Shown here in pieces: positions 12,077-25,200 of a DNA stretch of 64,000 bases. The stretch lies in NCBI GenBank assembly GCA_916613615.1, contig OU744721.1:52400747-52464746 (forward strand), written 5' to 3'. Positions within the stretch are counted from its first letter, which is position 1. Each line of letters opens with the position of its first letter. Under the pieces are notes generated by a model. That model worked only from the letters and a program-made list of their open reading frames with translations. It had not been told where the DNA came from and did no database searches. The DNA is from Steromphala cineraria. Its lineage: Eukaryota > Mollusca > Gastropoda > Trochida > Trochidae. The position numbers were made by a program, and so were the translations under genes.

Positions 12077-14163
12077 TTAAATCTCAAACCTCCAAAAGGC
12101 ACATCTACATATGGAGAGACAGTATACCAAGTTTGGTGATGATCGGTCACATAGTTTTAGAGATCTGCTCCGGAAACGAACACTACCCTTAAAAATAACT
12201 AAGTCCAAATTGTTGCCATGGAAATAATTTTTTTTTTAAATCTATAACCTCCAAAAGGCACATCTACATGATATGGAGAGACAGTATACCAAGTTTGGTG
12301 ATGATCGGTCACATAGTTTTAGAGATCTGCTCCGGAAACGAACACTACCCTTAAAAATAACTAAGTCCAAATTGTTGCCATGGAAATAATTTTTTTTTTA
12401 AATCTATAACCTCCAAAAGGCACATCTACATGATATGGAGAGACAGTATACCAAGTTTGGTGATGATCGGTCACATAGTTTTAGAGATCTGCTCCGGAAA
12501 CGAACACTACCCTTAAAAATAACTAAGTCCAAATTGTTGCCATGGAAATAATTTTTTTTTTAAATCTATAACCTCCAAAAGGCACATCTACATGATATGG
12601 AGAGACAGTATACCAAGTTTGGTGATGATCGGTCACATAGTTTTAGAGATCTGCTCCGGAAACGAACACTACCCTTAAAAATAACTAAGTCCAAATTGTT
12701 GCCATGGAAATAATTTTTTTTTTAAATCTATAACCTCCAAAAGGCACATCTACATGATATGGAGAGACAGTATACCAAGTTTGGTGATGATCGGTCACAT
12801 AGTTTTAGAGATCTGCTCCGGAAACGAACACTACCCTTAAAAATTACTAAGTCCAAATTGTTGCCATGGAAATAAAAAAATAAATAAACCAATTTTAAAA
12901 TCTATAACCTCCAAAAGGCACATCTACATGATATGGAGAGACAGTATACCAAGTTTGGTGATGATCGGCCACATAGTTTTAGAGATCTGCTCCGGAAACG
13001 AACACTACCCTTAAAAATGACTAAGTCCAAATTATTGCCATGGAAATAATTTTTTTTTTTTTAAATCTATAACCTCCAAAAAGCACATCTACATGATATG
13101 GAGAGACAGTATACCAAGTTTGGTGATGATCGGTCACATAGTTTTAGAGATCTGCTCCGGAAACGAACACTACCCTTAAAAATGACTAAGTCCAAATTGT
13201 TGCCATGGAAATAATTTAAAAAAAAAAAAAATCTATAACCTCCAAAAGGCACATCTACATGATATGGAGAGACAGTATACCATGTTTGGTGATGATCGGT
13301 CACATAGTTTTAGAGATCTGCTCCGGAAACGGACACTACCCTTAAAAATAACTAAGTCCAAATTGTTGCCATGGAAATAAAAAAATAAATAAACCAATTT
13401 TAAAATCTATAACCTCCAAAAGGCACATCTACATGATATGGAGAGACAGTATACCAAGTTTGGTGATGATCGGCCACATAGTTTTAGAGATCTGCTCCGG
13501 AAACGAACACTACCCTTAAAAATGACTAAGTCAAAATTGTTGCCATGGAAATAATTTTTTTTTTTAAATCTATAACCTCCAAAAGGCACATCTACATGAT
13601 ATGGAGAGACAGTATACCAAGTTTGGTGATGATCGGTCACATAGTTTTAGAGATCTGCTCCGGAAACGAACACTACCCTTAAAAATGACTAAGTCCAAAT
13701 TGTTGCCATGGAAATAATTATTTTTTTTTTAATCTATAACCTCCAAAAGGCACATCTACATGATATGGAGAGACAGTATACTAAGTTTGGTGATGATCGG
13801 TCACATAGTTTTAGAGATCTGCTCCGGAAACGAACACTACCCTTAACAATGACAAAGTCCACATTGTTGCCATGGAAATAAAAAAATTTTTTTTTTAAAA
13901 ATCTATAACCTCCAAAAGGCACATATACATGATATGGAGAGACAGTATACCAAGTTTGGTGATGATCGGTCACATAGTTTTAGAGATCTGCTCCGGAAAC
14001 AACACTACCCTTAAAGCTAACTAAGTCCAAATTGTTGCCATGGAAATAAAAAAAAAATTAAAATCTATAACCTCCAAGAGGCACATCTACATGATATGGA
14101 GAGACAGTATACCAAGTTTGGTGATGATCGGTCACATAGTTTTAGAGATCTGCTCCGGAAACA
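12077..14163 (+). repeat. Tandem array of 13 units of ~163 bp
   Basis: CCTCCAAAAGGCACATCT, or a close variant, opens units at 12089, 12249, 12411, 12573, 12735, 12907, 13073, 13240, 13412, 13576, 13740, 13910 and 14075. Each unit also has GTTTGGTGATGATCGGTCAC, GATCTGCTCCGGAAAC and TTGTTGCCATGGAAATAA. Most length variation (160-172 bp) is in a poly-A/T linker after the CCATGG. Units 2 to 5 are practically identical, so the expansion is recent. Minus-strand reading frames of 77-79 codons inside it are shadows of the repeat. Confidence 0.95.
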
Positions 14164-14280
14164 AAATGAGAACGCCAACGCCGACGCCAACGCCAACGCC
14201 GACGGGAACTCAGCTAAAACCAATATGTCTCCCGACCCTTCGTGGGGAGACATAATCATCCATAATCAGAAAACAAATTA
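14164..14280 (+). repeat. Edge of the 163-bp array: GCCAAC/GCCGAC microsatellite and a hairpin
   Basis: After the last unit come six hexamers of the type GCCAAC or GCCGAC (14171-14204). A perfect hairpin follows, TATGTCTCCC (14224-14233) against GGGAGACATA (14245-14254). This probably preserves the original 3' end of the dispersed element whose middle part was amplified into the array. Confidence 0.6.
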
Positions 14281-14282
14281 AG

Positions 14283-14505
14283 AGGTTTCACATAAAGTCC
14301 ATTGGCTTCCATATTTATGTGAACACACTTTTAATTCATTTTTTGTAATGACACTAAAAGCCGGTTCATAACTTGTTCTCTGGCTATGGATGATTGGTTT
14401 GTGTAATGAGATTTTGACACTATCAAAGTAATACATTTAGAATTGACAATTATCAGTGAAAATTTTACCATATAAATTTTTCAAAAAACGTGCTACTGCC
14501 CCTTT
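14283..14505 (+). mobile_element. MITE family A, composite copy
   Basis: The right half (CTATGGATGATTGGTTTGTG to the terminal CGTGCTACTGCCCCTTT) is in plus orientation. The left 60 bases (TTCACATAAAGTCCATTGGC and onward) correspond to an internal part of the element in reverse orientation, so this copy is rearranged or two copies are joined. Confidence 0.6.
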
Positions 14506-15970
14506 AACATGAAGTCGATAACGTGCTTCAGCGTACATCTACTTGTTTGATTTTGATTGTACTATCTGATATTGTTATTTGCTGGGGAGTCAAATGGAAT
14601 ATGTCTTTGAACGTCCACGTGCAGTTGCCAGATTTAATCTGAAACACCAAAGATATACTCATACAAACACTCAATCATAAGGTCACAAAAATTAAAATTG
14701 AGTCATCGCTTATTCAGCTTGACTAAATTTTACTCTACGAAATATTAAAAATAATTACTGAACCTTCATTCATATTAATTCAATTCTTGAGGCTTTCCAT
14801 TTCAAATGTTTCATATCTAAACTCATGTCCAAAAGAAACGATACCAAGTTTTCAGAGTCGTCCGAAACAAAATTCTATAACCTGACAGAGTCGAATTTAA
14901 GTGTGTCTAACAGGCATATATCTTGTAAAAAAGATATCTTCAGGAAAAGATACTCATTTTCAAATGTACGTGGAGTGCATAAATCGAAATTTCAAATTGT
15001 TTTATTAACAGAACTTTTGTCATTTCACTTTAAAATTGATAAAGTATTGAATTTATGTCAGAAAAAAATGTTGTTGATATAATACACTTTATTTGACATA
15101 AATTCGTTGACGCGTCACTGCACTAGAACGTTTGAAAAACAAGCGAAAGTGTCCAATTTCTCTCTGCTATCTCGCCTAGTTAAGGAGATTCCAGATCGAT
15201 GATTTTTTCAAATGCATGTTTCTCGCAAACATGAAAAGATAATGTTTCCAAATTTTGCATAGAGGTAAGTTGACTACTGAAGAAATGATATTACTATGTT
15301 TTTGTCTTATTAATCTGCAGTGGATTGAGTTATTTTGGGATTTGTATGGTATCGTTTCTTTTGGACATGAGTTTATTCAGTCAATCTAGACTTGCAGAAT
15401 TTGGACCTAGACTGTATTGAAGGCTCCTATTTTATACGCCGCCATGAAACAGGACTATTCTTTAATTTGCAAGACATGGGTAATAGCTTAAGATAATGGA
15501 TTGACTTTTGAGTCTTGAGAAGGGGGAAATAAGTTTGTAGTTGTTGCATGCCCCTGTGTCTCTTGATAGCGGCCTCCGGGTCGATGAATCTAATTTAAAT
15601 ACCTAAAATTTAAGGAGTCTGTACAGATTTCAGCATTCTTCAGTCAATAGTTCTAGAAAATAAGTCGAAAGATAGAACCTTTATGGACGTATGGAAGAAG
15701 GACCGACGCCGTGCGCAATGCCGTTCCATGTCATAAACTAATCAGGCCTTAAAATGCCAAAAACTTTCCACACACTTTCAACTCTCGAAATCTCTCCAGA
15801 TATGTTATGCTCTTAGCCAATCGAGTCTTTCAAGCCTGATGAGCTCAAAAGCCATGATGACAACTACAAAATGTATCAATACTCAAGTAGAATGAGTTCA
15901 TGGTCAGAACAGCATCTTTATTCTATCATATGTCTAGGTCAACATCAAAATAGTAACATTGACCAATCGG
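14506..15970. other. Spacer downstream of the lectin galectin exon
   Basis: The last lectin exon was expected here or further left, but no acceptor followed by the usual galectin end (NG, then HR) was convincing. No other gene or repeat was seen. Confidence 0.35.
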
Positions 15971-15975
15971 ACACT

Positions 15976-16026
15976 CTGTCTAAACCGACATTTTTCTCCG
16001 GTCCGAACGAGTGTCGGTTTAGACAG
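15976..16026. repeat. Perfect 15-bp inverted repeat (hairpin)
   Basis: CTGTCTAAACCGACA at 15976-15990 is exactly complementary to TGTCGGTTTAGACAG at 16012-16026, with a 21-base loop. It lies about 50 bases inside the intron that follows the galectin exon ending at 16074. It could be a solo foldback remnant; an RNA role is not shown. Confidence 0.75.
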
Positions 16027-16073
16027 ATTCCACCGTGTTACAAACAATTAACGGAAAACATTGTTTTACTTAC

Positions 16074-16296
16074 AATAAATTTTGTAGCTCTTTGATAAAA
16101 CACCACCATGAAAGGTTGATACATTGCGAAACAGAAGCTCTTGGAGTAGGTTTCCGGCCCCCAGCCCATGCGGGTCTTGAAGTTCATGAGGACCTCGTTG
16201 TTGGACAGGCGGGGTAAGTGGCCCTTGGCGTCCAGATGGAACCGGGGGTTAAAGTGCAGGGGAACAATCCGGTTTTTATGCAAATCAATCGCGAAC
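16074..16296 (-). CDS. Lectin exon 5: core of the galectin carbohydrate-binding domain
   Basis: A TTTATTGTAG acceptor precedes 16296 and a GTAAGTA donor follows 16074; the exon holds 1 + 222 bases. It reads E-FAIDLHKNRIVPLHFNPRF, then NNEVLMNF and WGPETY. H143, N145, R147, N167, W174 and E177 match the sugar-binding positions of galectins, at the usual N-to-W spacing of seven. The usual Arg two residues after the Glu is Tyr179, so sugar preference may be altered. The exon stops just before the expected final strands, so at least one more exon must follow. Confidence 0.85.
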
Positions 16297-19200
16297 CTAC
16301 AATAAATTAAAAGGCTTAAGGTTATCCTTTCTCGGCCAACAAGACGTTTGTTCCGATGCCTTCACTAAATTACCCGCCCTGATCAAAGTAAGCCAATAGA
16401 ATAGAGCCATTTGCTCTGTAGCTCATCAAGCTTTCTGTAATCAATCATACAGAGGGTCACAATATTAATGCAAGGGCATCAAATCTACAAATTAGAATCC
16501 CATTCAGCAAAGAAGTCTGTACCCGAGGTAAAATCTTCTATGGCCTCCTGCTTCTAGAGGTAGAACCTTTTAGAAGGTAAAATTTATTTTAGGGCGTGGC
16601 CCTGGCGCCTTCAGTAGGGGCTACAGGATCGCAAACTTATGAATAAGAATCTCAATCAGATAAGGAGCTTGTACACAAGGTTTTTAGCTTTCTGAACATT
16701 TCGCACTTCGAGAAGAAGACGAACAAAGGTTGTACCCCTGTGCCCTTAAAGATGCTGTTTCATACTTGCATGCGGTTCAGGCTGAAATTTAGCTATTGAG
16801 ATAAGAAATACATCACTTTGTAGAAAAATGTTTCGTCGAAATTTTGATATCATATTTAGATTGTTTTATCAACAATAACATACTTATTTCGACGCCCAAA
16901 GCACAGTACCCCTTGTAGAAAGGGCATAGCATTTAACGAACCAGCTTTCGGTGACGTAATCATTACGCGTGTAGGATTTACACCGTGTCACAACTAGCGT
17001 ATTTGCGTTCGATGGGTATCAACTCTGGCAGCAACGAATACCTAGTCTAGTAGTGCGCGACAAAGACGGTTTTCAAGCGTAAATTTAGAGACCGGAAGAT
17101 GTGAGATGGCCACACTTCATTCGCCTTTATGTTGGCTGCCGTTTCCGTAATTTTGGTAAATTATCTCATATTTAATCAATTTTGGTCCGATTTTCCCTAG
17201 GTTGGTCGCTAAATTTTTCTAAAAATACAACGAATACATTAAAAATACTTTTTAAAATATTGCAAGTATGATACAGCATCTTTAAATTGGGATCATGCGA
17301 TACACTTCACTATCTTACTTACTTACAAGGTTTTGAATTTCTTGAGTCAGTGGTTTTGAAGAAGAAGTTGAAAATGCACAAAGTTTACGGTAAACCTAGT
17401 CAGTCTAAGTAAACCTAGCCTCAATAATACCCGCTATACTCCCATGCTGAGACTCAATATGGGGGTAGAGCGAGTATTATTGAGACTAGGTTTACTTATA
17501 CTGTCATGTCATGAGCACGTTGGGTTATTCAGATGAGGTGATGAGATGACACCTCGATTTGACCTGCGACCGTCTATTTCCAAAAGACACGTTGAGGACA
17601 TTGGCTTTGAATTCAAGATATATCTCACACCTTAATGTTATCAGTCAATAAGATGTTAAGGTTTCCTTTGAAATGTCGTATTCAAATTCAAATCCCTGAG
17701 CATTATCCTTTAAACCAAAATTACTTGGACTTTTCTTTCGTGTCGTGTCATCATTCTTGGGAATATATAATCTAGGGCGGGTAATTTAAGTTCAGATGTT
17801 CCTGATGATGCCCCAGTGTAGAGCACCGGAAACAGGCAACAGACTCGTCTAGGTATCCTTACCTATCCATATATCATAATTAAGGTACGACAAAGTAGAT
17901 TCTTGAACAGGACCGGAAGTGAAACTCGAATCCGTCTATACGAAGTTTATAAAGCGTAACTAAACCAATAAACCAGTATGTTAATATATATTATAGATTA
18001 ATATCCAAACAAATATGTCATTTTGTCAAGACTTGCTCAGTTTCAAACAGCAATATGAGACGACAATATCACCATTTTGATGTCATCTCTCAATTTGCAC
18101 CGATTCACCCGCTATGTCAGTGTACACGACTTTGCACGTGCTGCACGCTTTTCGCGTGCTACCCGGAAGTCCTCGACCGCGCTCAAGCAAAAAGTCAATC
18201 ACCTCGTAAAGTGGTCCCACATTCCGATGTCACGTGGTTTTCTGAACCAACCAATGAAATTACCGCAAGGATTTATTACACACGAAATATCATAAACATG
18301 CATATGTACTTGCACGTATATAAAGAGTCGTTGTGGATCGGAACATTCATCTCCGAGTGACCGAGGATGTAAAAGACCCTGACTGTTTGATTTTCAACTT
18401 CCGTGATCTAGATCTTTAGGAGATCTTATTCAATAAAATACAAATATAATGCGTATGCAAAAACTCTCCGATACATTATTACAATTATTAGCATCTCCAA
18501 AACTAGTTAAACAAAACGATCAACTCAGATCAATTTAGCCACTTAACGGCCCCGAAACTCAGTTAAGTGGCTAAGATCACTTCAGCTATATGAATTCAAA
18601 TTAAGGTTAAAATGAAAACGGTTATGCAGAAGGCCATATTCTGAATATTCTTAATACGGCTGCAATAAAAAACAAATCCACACATTCTTTGTATCTTTAG
18701 CAAACATTTGCTACAAATCTAGAACATAGTTGATCAAGATATGTGGACAAAAAACGTAAGCACGTGCAGGAGACTGAAATGTACATGCGAAATTCAATAA
18801 ATTACGATATGTTGCACGTTTGATAAACCGTAGCGTTAATTTCATTGATAGGTCATGAGTGATGTCAGAATATGGGACAACAAGATATAATTACTCATTT
18901 TTTTGGCTTCAGAACGGCAAAGGTCAACCGATAAGAACGCAAAAAGCGTGCAGCTCGTGCGAAGTCATTATACTGACGTATGAGGGAAGATGTTATTCTC
19001 GTTTACAACCTCATAATATATCGATTACAACCAATTGAGGTGTGAAGTTTCTTTGGTGCCTCAATTTAGATATAAAGATTAAAAAAATTACTTACTCTGT
19101 TTTCAGTATTGGCGTTCCACAAACGGTTATGGTTTTGCGCCTTCCACGAATTTTAACCAAAGGCGTTTTTTGAAATTGTTTCTGAAAAGGACAAACAAAC

Positions 19201-22200
19201 AAGTATTTGCAATTTCACAACAGAATCTGCGTTTGTCAATTGACACACTCCATTTTTTACCTTATAGAAAATAGGTTTTCTTTGCATTATTGGATATTCC
19301 AATCGATGAGTTGGTGTCTGTTATCTAATTTCAATACCAAATGAAGAAACATTATATACACAAAGAACTTAGTTAAGCACCCCCCTATGTTTTCAGAAAA
19401 AAGCTTCTGCTAATAAACCATACAAAGTTCCAGAAAAACAATTAGGGTTTTTCGATAGAATGATCATTTAGCAATGTAGAAATGAAAACTTCACTCAATT
19501 TACGATTCACTGTCTCTTGATAACTTATTTCCCCCGACTTTGTATTTTTCAAAATCCAAGTTTACTTATAACTGAAAATGAAAGTAAATATTTTTTGCTG
19601 CAATATGATAATGATTATCCTCTTGACTGAATTGATAATTATCAGTACGGACCTCTTAGGAAATGTTCGTCGTTAGAGCAGTCTGAGCCTTCAAAATCAC
19701 AAATTTATCAAATATCAAATTTCAAAAAAGCTTCCCTAAGAAAAAACTTGCGACTCTTTAAGATAATGGCTTATCTAAAGGGAGAAGAAGTGTTTGACCC
19801 ACAAGTCCAACTCAAAGAATCTCAAATTTACTCACAGATTTGAAAAATTTCGAAATTTTCTCTATTATGGTTGAAAAAAGTACTGAACATTCAATGTCCT
19901 GCTAGGCTTTTATCGTGCATGATAAAAAAGGTTTCTCTAATTGAAGGTCAACTAGGGATCAAAAATGTTATTTTTGATTGAAAAAATCCAAGGTTTCATG
20001 CGTGGTTTCTCACCAAAGACAATACTTATATTTTGCCAAATTTCAGTGGTCTCACATTTTTTCTCATATTTTCAATTATTTTGTATTATAAGGATTTTTA
20101 CGTCAATTAAATAGTACATAAAACGGCACTTGTTATATCTAGAGTTGTCAATACATCAAACATATCACAATATTAAAAAAACTCCCAATTTCATTTTACA
20201 AAATGGGCGGTGCTTAATTAAGTTCTTTGTGTATATTATAATCTGTACATTTCATTTAATAAACGTTTTAAACCATTTTAAGTAAACCTAGCCTCAGTTA
20301 TACTCGCTATACCCCCATACTGAGTCTAGCTAGATACAGTAAGAGGTCGCGTCAGCCGACCTTTCGACGACCTATGACCCTGCACCCTTATATGAGCGAA
20401 AGCAGACTATTGAGACATGGTAAGCCGAGCCCTGATTGGTCAATTCGATAAGTCGACTTACGCGAGCCCTTACTACACCGAGCTAGATTCAATATGGGAG
20501 TTTAGCGAGTGTTATTGAGGATAGGTTTATTTAGACAGGTTTTGAACTGTTCGAAAATAAATATTTCATTAGAAAAGATAGTTTCCTACCTGCTGAAAAA
20601 CAGATATGTGATCTTGGAGATCATTGACTTATTGGTATGTAAATTTATCAATACTTTATCATAAAAAAAAATTTCGATATAATTTCAAACCTTGATACAG
20701 AATTCGTTTCATGGTTGAAATTAAGTGTATCCTCCGATGTCTCTATCTCTCTCCATAGAGGGAACTCAAGGTACAAAATCCTGATCTTACCTTTGTTGTT
20801 ATAAGAGCAATTAAGAGTTCAGTCTTCAAATTACGAGCAAACTGCTTCAGACTCAACTGCAAAGTGCATATTCGGATAAATTCTAGATTTCTCGAAGCAT
20901 ACGGGAATTCCTGAGACTGAGGCATTATAAAAAAATAAATATTGGATCAGCTTTCACTTCTTTAAATTTCATAAATAGTTTGGACAACTTGACAAAGAAT
21001 ATCACACTTTCCTTTGCCAGAAAGACTTACTAGGACATGAACATCACAAGGCATCGTTGATCTAGGAAAATAATTTTTAAATCGTGGAATATACTATCAA
21101 AACATATATGTAATTAGAAAAAATAAGTACTACGAGTTTTTTTCATTTTTGGTATGACATAAAAACTCTAAATAAAGCCAATTTCCCTCGAAGTCAATAG
21201 GATGTCCATTCTTTTACATCATGCATTGCTCAACGCGTACCCTGGTCATTTTTCTATAACAAGACATAATAGGGTTTGTTTTATTTGGATAGATATATTT
21301 TGGTTCATGTTGCTCAAATAACGTCATTTCATTCACAAGCACATGTCACCTATAGTCATAAATAACCATGAAACTCTAAGGGTCGACTAACCAAAACTCC
21401 CTGAAAAAATAATTCATGACTAATTTTATCATCTTAATCTCTTATCTTAAATAGAATAAAAAGGGGCCCTTGACCATACCTAACATCCCAAAGCTGAGCA
21501 TCTAGACTTGCCAATATTTTCTAGACTTAAAGCAGGCTCCTTTATTTAGTTTTACTTTCGGGTCTGGATACAGACTGATTTAAACAAAACGTTTTGCTTG
21601 ATATGTATCAGGGTATGGTTGGAGCTACCCGGAAAACAAATACGCTGATGAATTAGGATGTATGACCTCCCGTATAATGAGCTCTTGAAGCCCGGGGTGA
21701 TATCTGACCTCTTTCAAGACGACCCTCCTCCTGTTAGGGGGGTAGGGAAGCTCCCAGACTGCAGCTGCTCTACACGCGATGTGGACTCCGCGACCCTGGA
21801 ACCAGCACATGTACAGCACCGTCAGTCTCTTCACCTCCACACACTGCCACTCAGCCGTCAGTTGGACTGCCTCGGTCACACGGTGACATGTGAACATATC
21901 TGAAAGGCGTGTGAACAACATTTGTAAGCTTCAGATACAAATCACAGCAGCGTGACGGCCATGTAAGCAGACATGTGAACACATCTGAAAGGTAAAGACG
22001 AAGAACATTTCCAAGCTTCAGACGCAATGTGTAGACAATCACTAGACGGTAAGACACAAAGCACATCAGCGTGATGGCCATGTAAGCAGACGTGTGAACA
22101 CAATGTCATCTGATGGAAGATGAAAGGAATATTGGCTTCAAACAGTCACTAGGACAGCATCGGACTCGCGGTGACATGTGAACACATCTGAAAGGGAAAG

Positions 22201-25200
22201 ATGGGGGGAATATTGGCTTCTTCGAACAGTCACTAGAGAACCCTCGGACACGCGGTGACATATGGACACATCTGAAAGGTAAAGATGGGAGGAATGTTGG
22301 CTTCTTCGAACAGTCACTAGAGAACCCTCGGACACGCGGTGACATATGGACACATCTGAAAGGTAAAGATGGGAGGAATGTTGGCTTCTTCGATGTCATT
22401 GATGTCGATGTTTCTGTTTGGCTCTTTTGCCTTTCAAAACAATGACCCTAAAATGTTACCTGTAAGTATCACTCCACGGGTACTTACTTGCTCGGGTACA
22501 CGTGTTTCCCCATCTATGCACAATGCACGTGTCCCAGAGGGATCTAACTGTCGATGTAGCCGGATATATCTCTATTTGATGTGTCTGAAACAGTGAAACT
22601 TATCAACCTTGACCATCAAAAGCTTGAGTTTATCAGTGGAACTCATAAATCATTAAGATCATTAACAACACAAGTTTATATATCTGAAAAGTTAGGCAGT
22701 AGATGCAGTAGCACTTTTAAAACAAATTATATTTTAAATTTTCACTGATAATTGTGCGTTAATGGTAAATGTATTTTTTTGAAAGTGTCAGAAAACAAAA
22801 AAACAATCATCGATAGCAATATAACAAATCAATAAGATTCTAGTCTGTCATCCAGACCCCATCTTCCCACGGTAAGGTGAAAACGTATTGAGCAACTCTC
22901 TTCGTTTAGACCTTGCCATCACAGGATAGGAAACCGGTGATGCGGAGCAGCGACACCTAACGTGATCACGAGTTACGCCCCTTACCAGCTCTTTCAACAA
23001 TAGCGAAAGAAATCGCTGTTTACATTCGGAACAAATTCAAAATACTAACAGCCTTTCTTTTTTAAAACTATCCGAGTGAAATTTAATACCAAACTTCAGC
23101 CCGCATGGTTGTTTTCATGTTTTTGATGAGCACCGAGAATGCAGAGAAAATAAACATTAATGCATTACTCAAATAAAGTGTTTTTCTCCCTTGAAAAACG
23201 CAAACATTTTTTTCAAATCGGCTTGTTTTATGAGTAACTTATTTTTCCTCTCCTGAATTGCTGTCATATTTTCTAAGTAATTCTTAAATTTGTCATAATT
23301 TCGGTTATTCAATTTGAATTAAATAAAAAACATATTTGCCTTTTAATCGGATTTTATGACAAATAATCACGCCTAAAGCGTTTATTTTTCACATGATATC
23401 CAAAATTGATTTATGTACAAGAAAGAAATTGTACATGTGGTGTACGAATTAGAATTCCTTCAAACACGATATAAAACGTTTATATAAAATATTCATTTTA
23501 AAGATAACAAAAAAAACATGTTATTTATAAACTTTTGCAGTCATTGTTTTTACTGAATACGCATTTTCATCCTTGTTCGCGATAATTTTAAAACATGTAA
23601 CAATCCTTATCAAATTAACTCTAGTTTAAATACTTTGAATGCAAGAGAATTGAAAGCTTAGGTCGGTGCATAATACTGCATATATATTTACCGCGAAAAA
23701 TCGATTGATCAAACACTGCATTTTTAGCTTGATTTGAAATACGTTCCTGCATGATATTTTAAGAAAAAGATAGCCGGTCATTTTGATGTTTATTGTCATT
23801 TAAGACACTTACTTAATACTTGAAATCATTTATTTAAAAAAAAACCATGTCCACGTTTAGTCAGTGGTAATGTATCGCTGCACGATTACCCGACATCCGA
23901 AGCTGTCTTCTGATTGGACTGTTCTACTTGCGTGTAGCGGGTTGAAATGCTAGCACAGAAATTACGGCCAATGATGTCAAGGGAGGAACGGAAAAGTTTA
24001 GAAACGTTTTCGTTTCGCCCGTGACCTTGTATAGATGTCCAGACCCTAAAGCAAAAATATTCACTTGACGACCAACCAAGTCTACTGCCGTATAGCAAGT
24101 CATAACTCAGCTGAAGTTAAAACATCTTCTGGGCTCCATGTTGTTATATAATCCCTGTATCATGTGTCATGTATAACACATTTCTTTGTAAATCCTTGCC
24201 ATTTTGGTATTTGTTGTATAAATTGTATTGTAACTGTATTTGTTTCATGTACCACCGTTTTGAATTGTTGAGAAAAAAATGATGACGATGCATGTAATAC
24301 ATGAGTTGTTTAAAAATATTGTTAATATTGAAAAAAAAAACGTCTGACTTAATGTTAGTCTAAAAAGATTCACATAAAATCCTTTGGTGGCAATTTTTGT
24401 GTGAACACCTTTATATCATTTTGTGTAAGAAATAGAAATCGCATGTCTGAACTATACATTATATATTTGATATATTACTGCTTTATTTAGTTTAAAAACA
24501 TTGTATTTCAATTGGAACTATTTATTTTCCTTTTTCTTGACATCACCTTATGTTCCCCCTTAAAACGCGTGTTATCAGTATTTCAGGTAACTTATATCAT
24601 TGTAATCTTGACAAAGTAAGATAAGGATAGTGACAATTTATTATCAATATCTCATCAAGTTGTAAATAAGTATATCATTGTACAAAATTTGTAATTTTTT
24701 ATATATCTTCTATTATTTTTATCCAGGATATATATCCGTGTTGATTATATGTTCAGATTAAGATATTCAGAGTTTTAAAGGGGCAGTAGCACATTTTTAG
24801 GTGGACTATAAGGTGATGTCAGGGAAAAAATAATTAATGGTTCCAATTGAAAGACAATGTATTTAAACTAAATGGCGCAGTAATAATTCAAACATATAAC
24901 GTAAAGTTTAGCCATGCCATTCCTTTTTCTTACACAAAATGAATTAAAGGTGTTCACACAAAATTGCCGCCGATGGATTTTAGGTGAATCTTCATACTTT
25001 GTCCTCTGACTATGGACGATTGGCTTGTGTAATGAGATTTCTAACACTGTCAAAATAATACATTTAGCATAAACTTACAATTATCAGTGAACATTTTAAA
25101 ATATAAAATTATCATGCAAGTTAGACCATAACTCGGGATACGGGATACAAAATCGCATCTCCGAGAGTTTCCCCTCATCACGAACCGTAAAACACAAAAT

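Noticed and set aside
13067..14259. Frames of 64-79 codons reading MTDHHQTWYTVSPYH
   Set aside because: They repeat with the 163-bp unit and are products of the tandem array.
15690..15745. A possible final lectin exon on the minus strand reading FMTWNGIAHGVG, then stop
   Set aside because: The NG is suggestive of a galectin end, but the acceptor lacks a pyrimidine tract, the frame stops after 18 codons and no HR follows.
18055..18360. 101-codon plus-strand frame
   Set aside because: It overlaps promoter-like sequence, has no family features and no splice context; probably chance in a GC-richer stretch.
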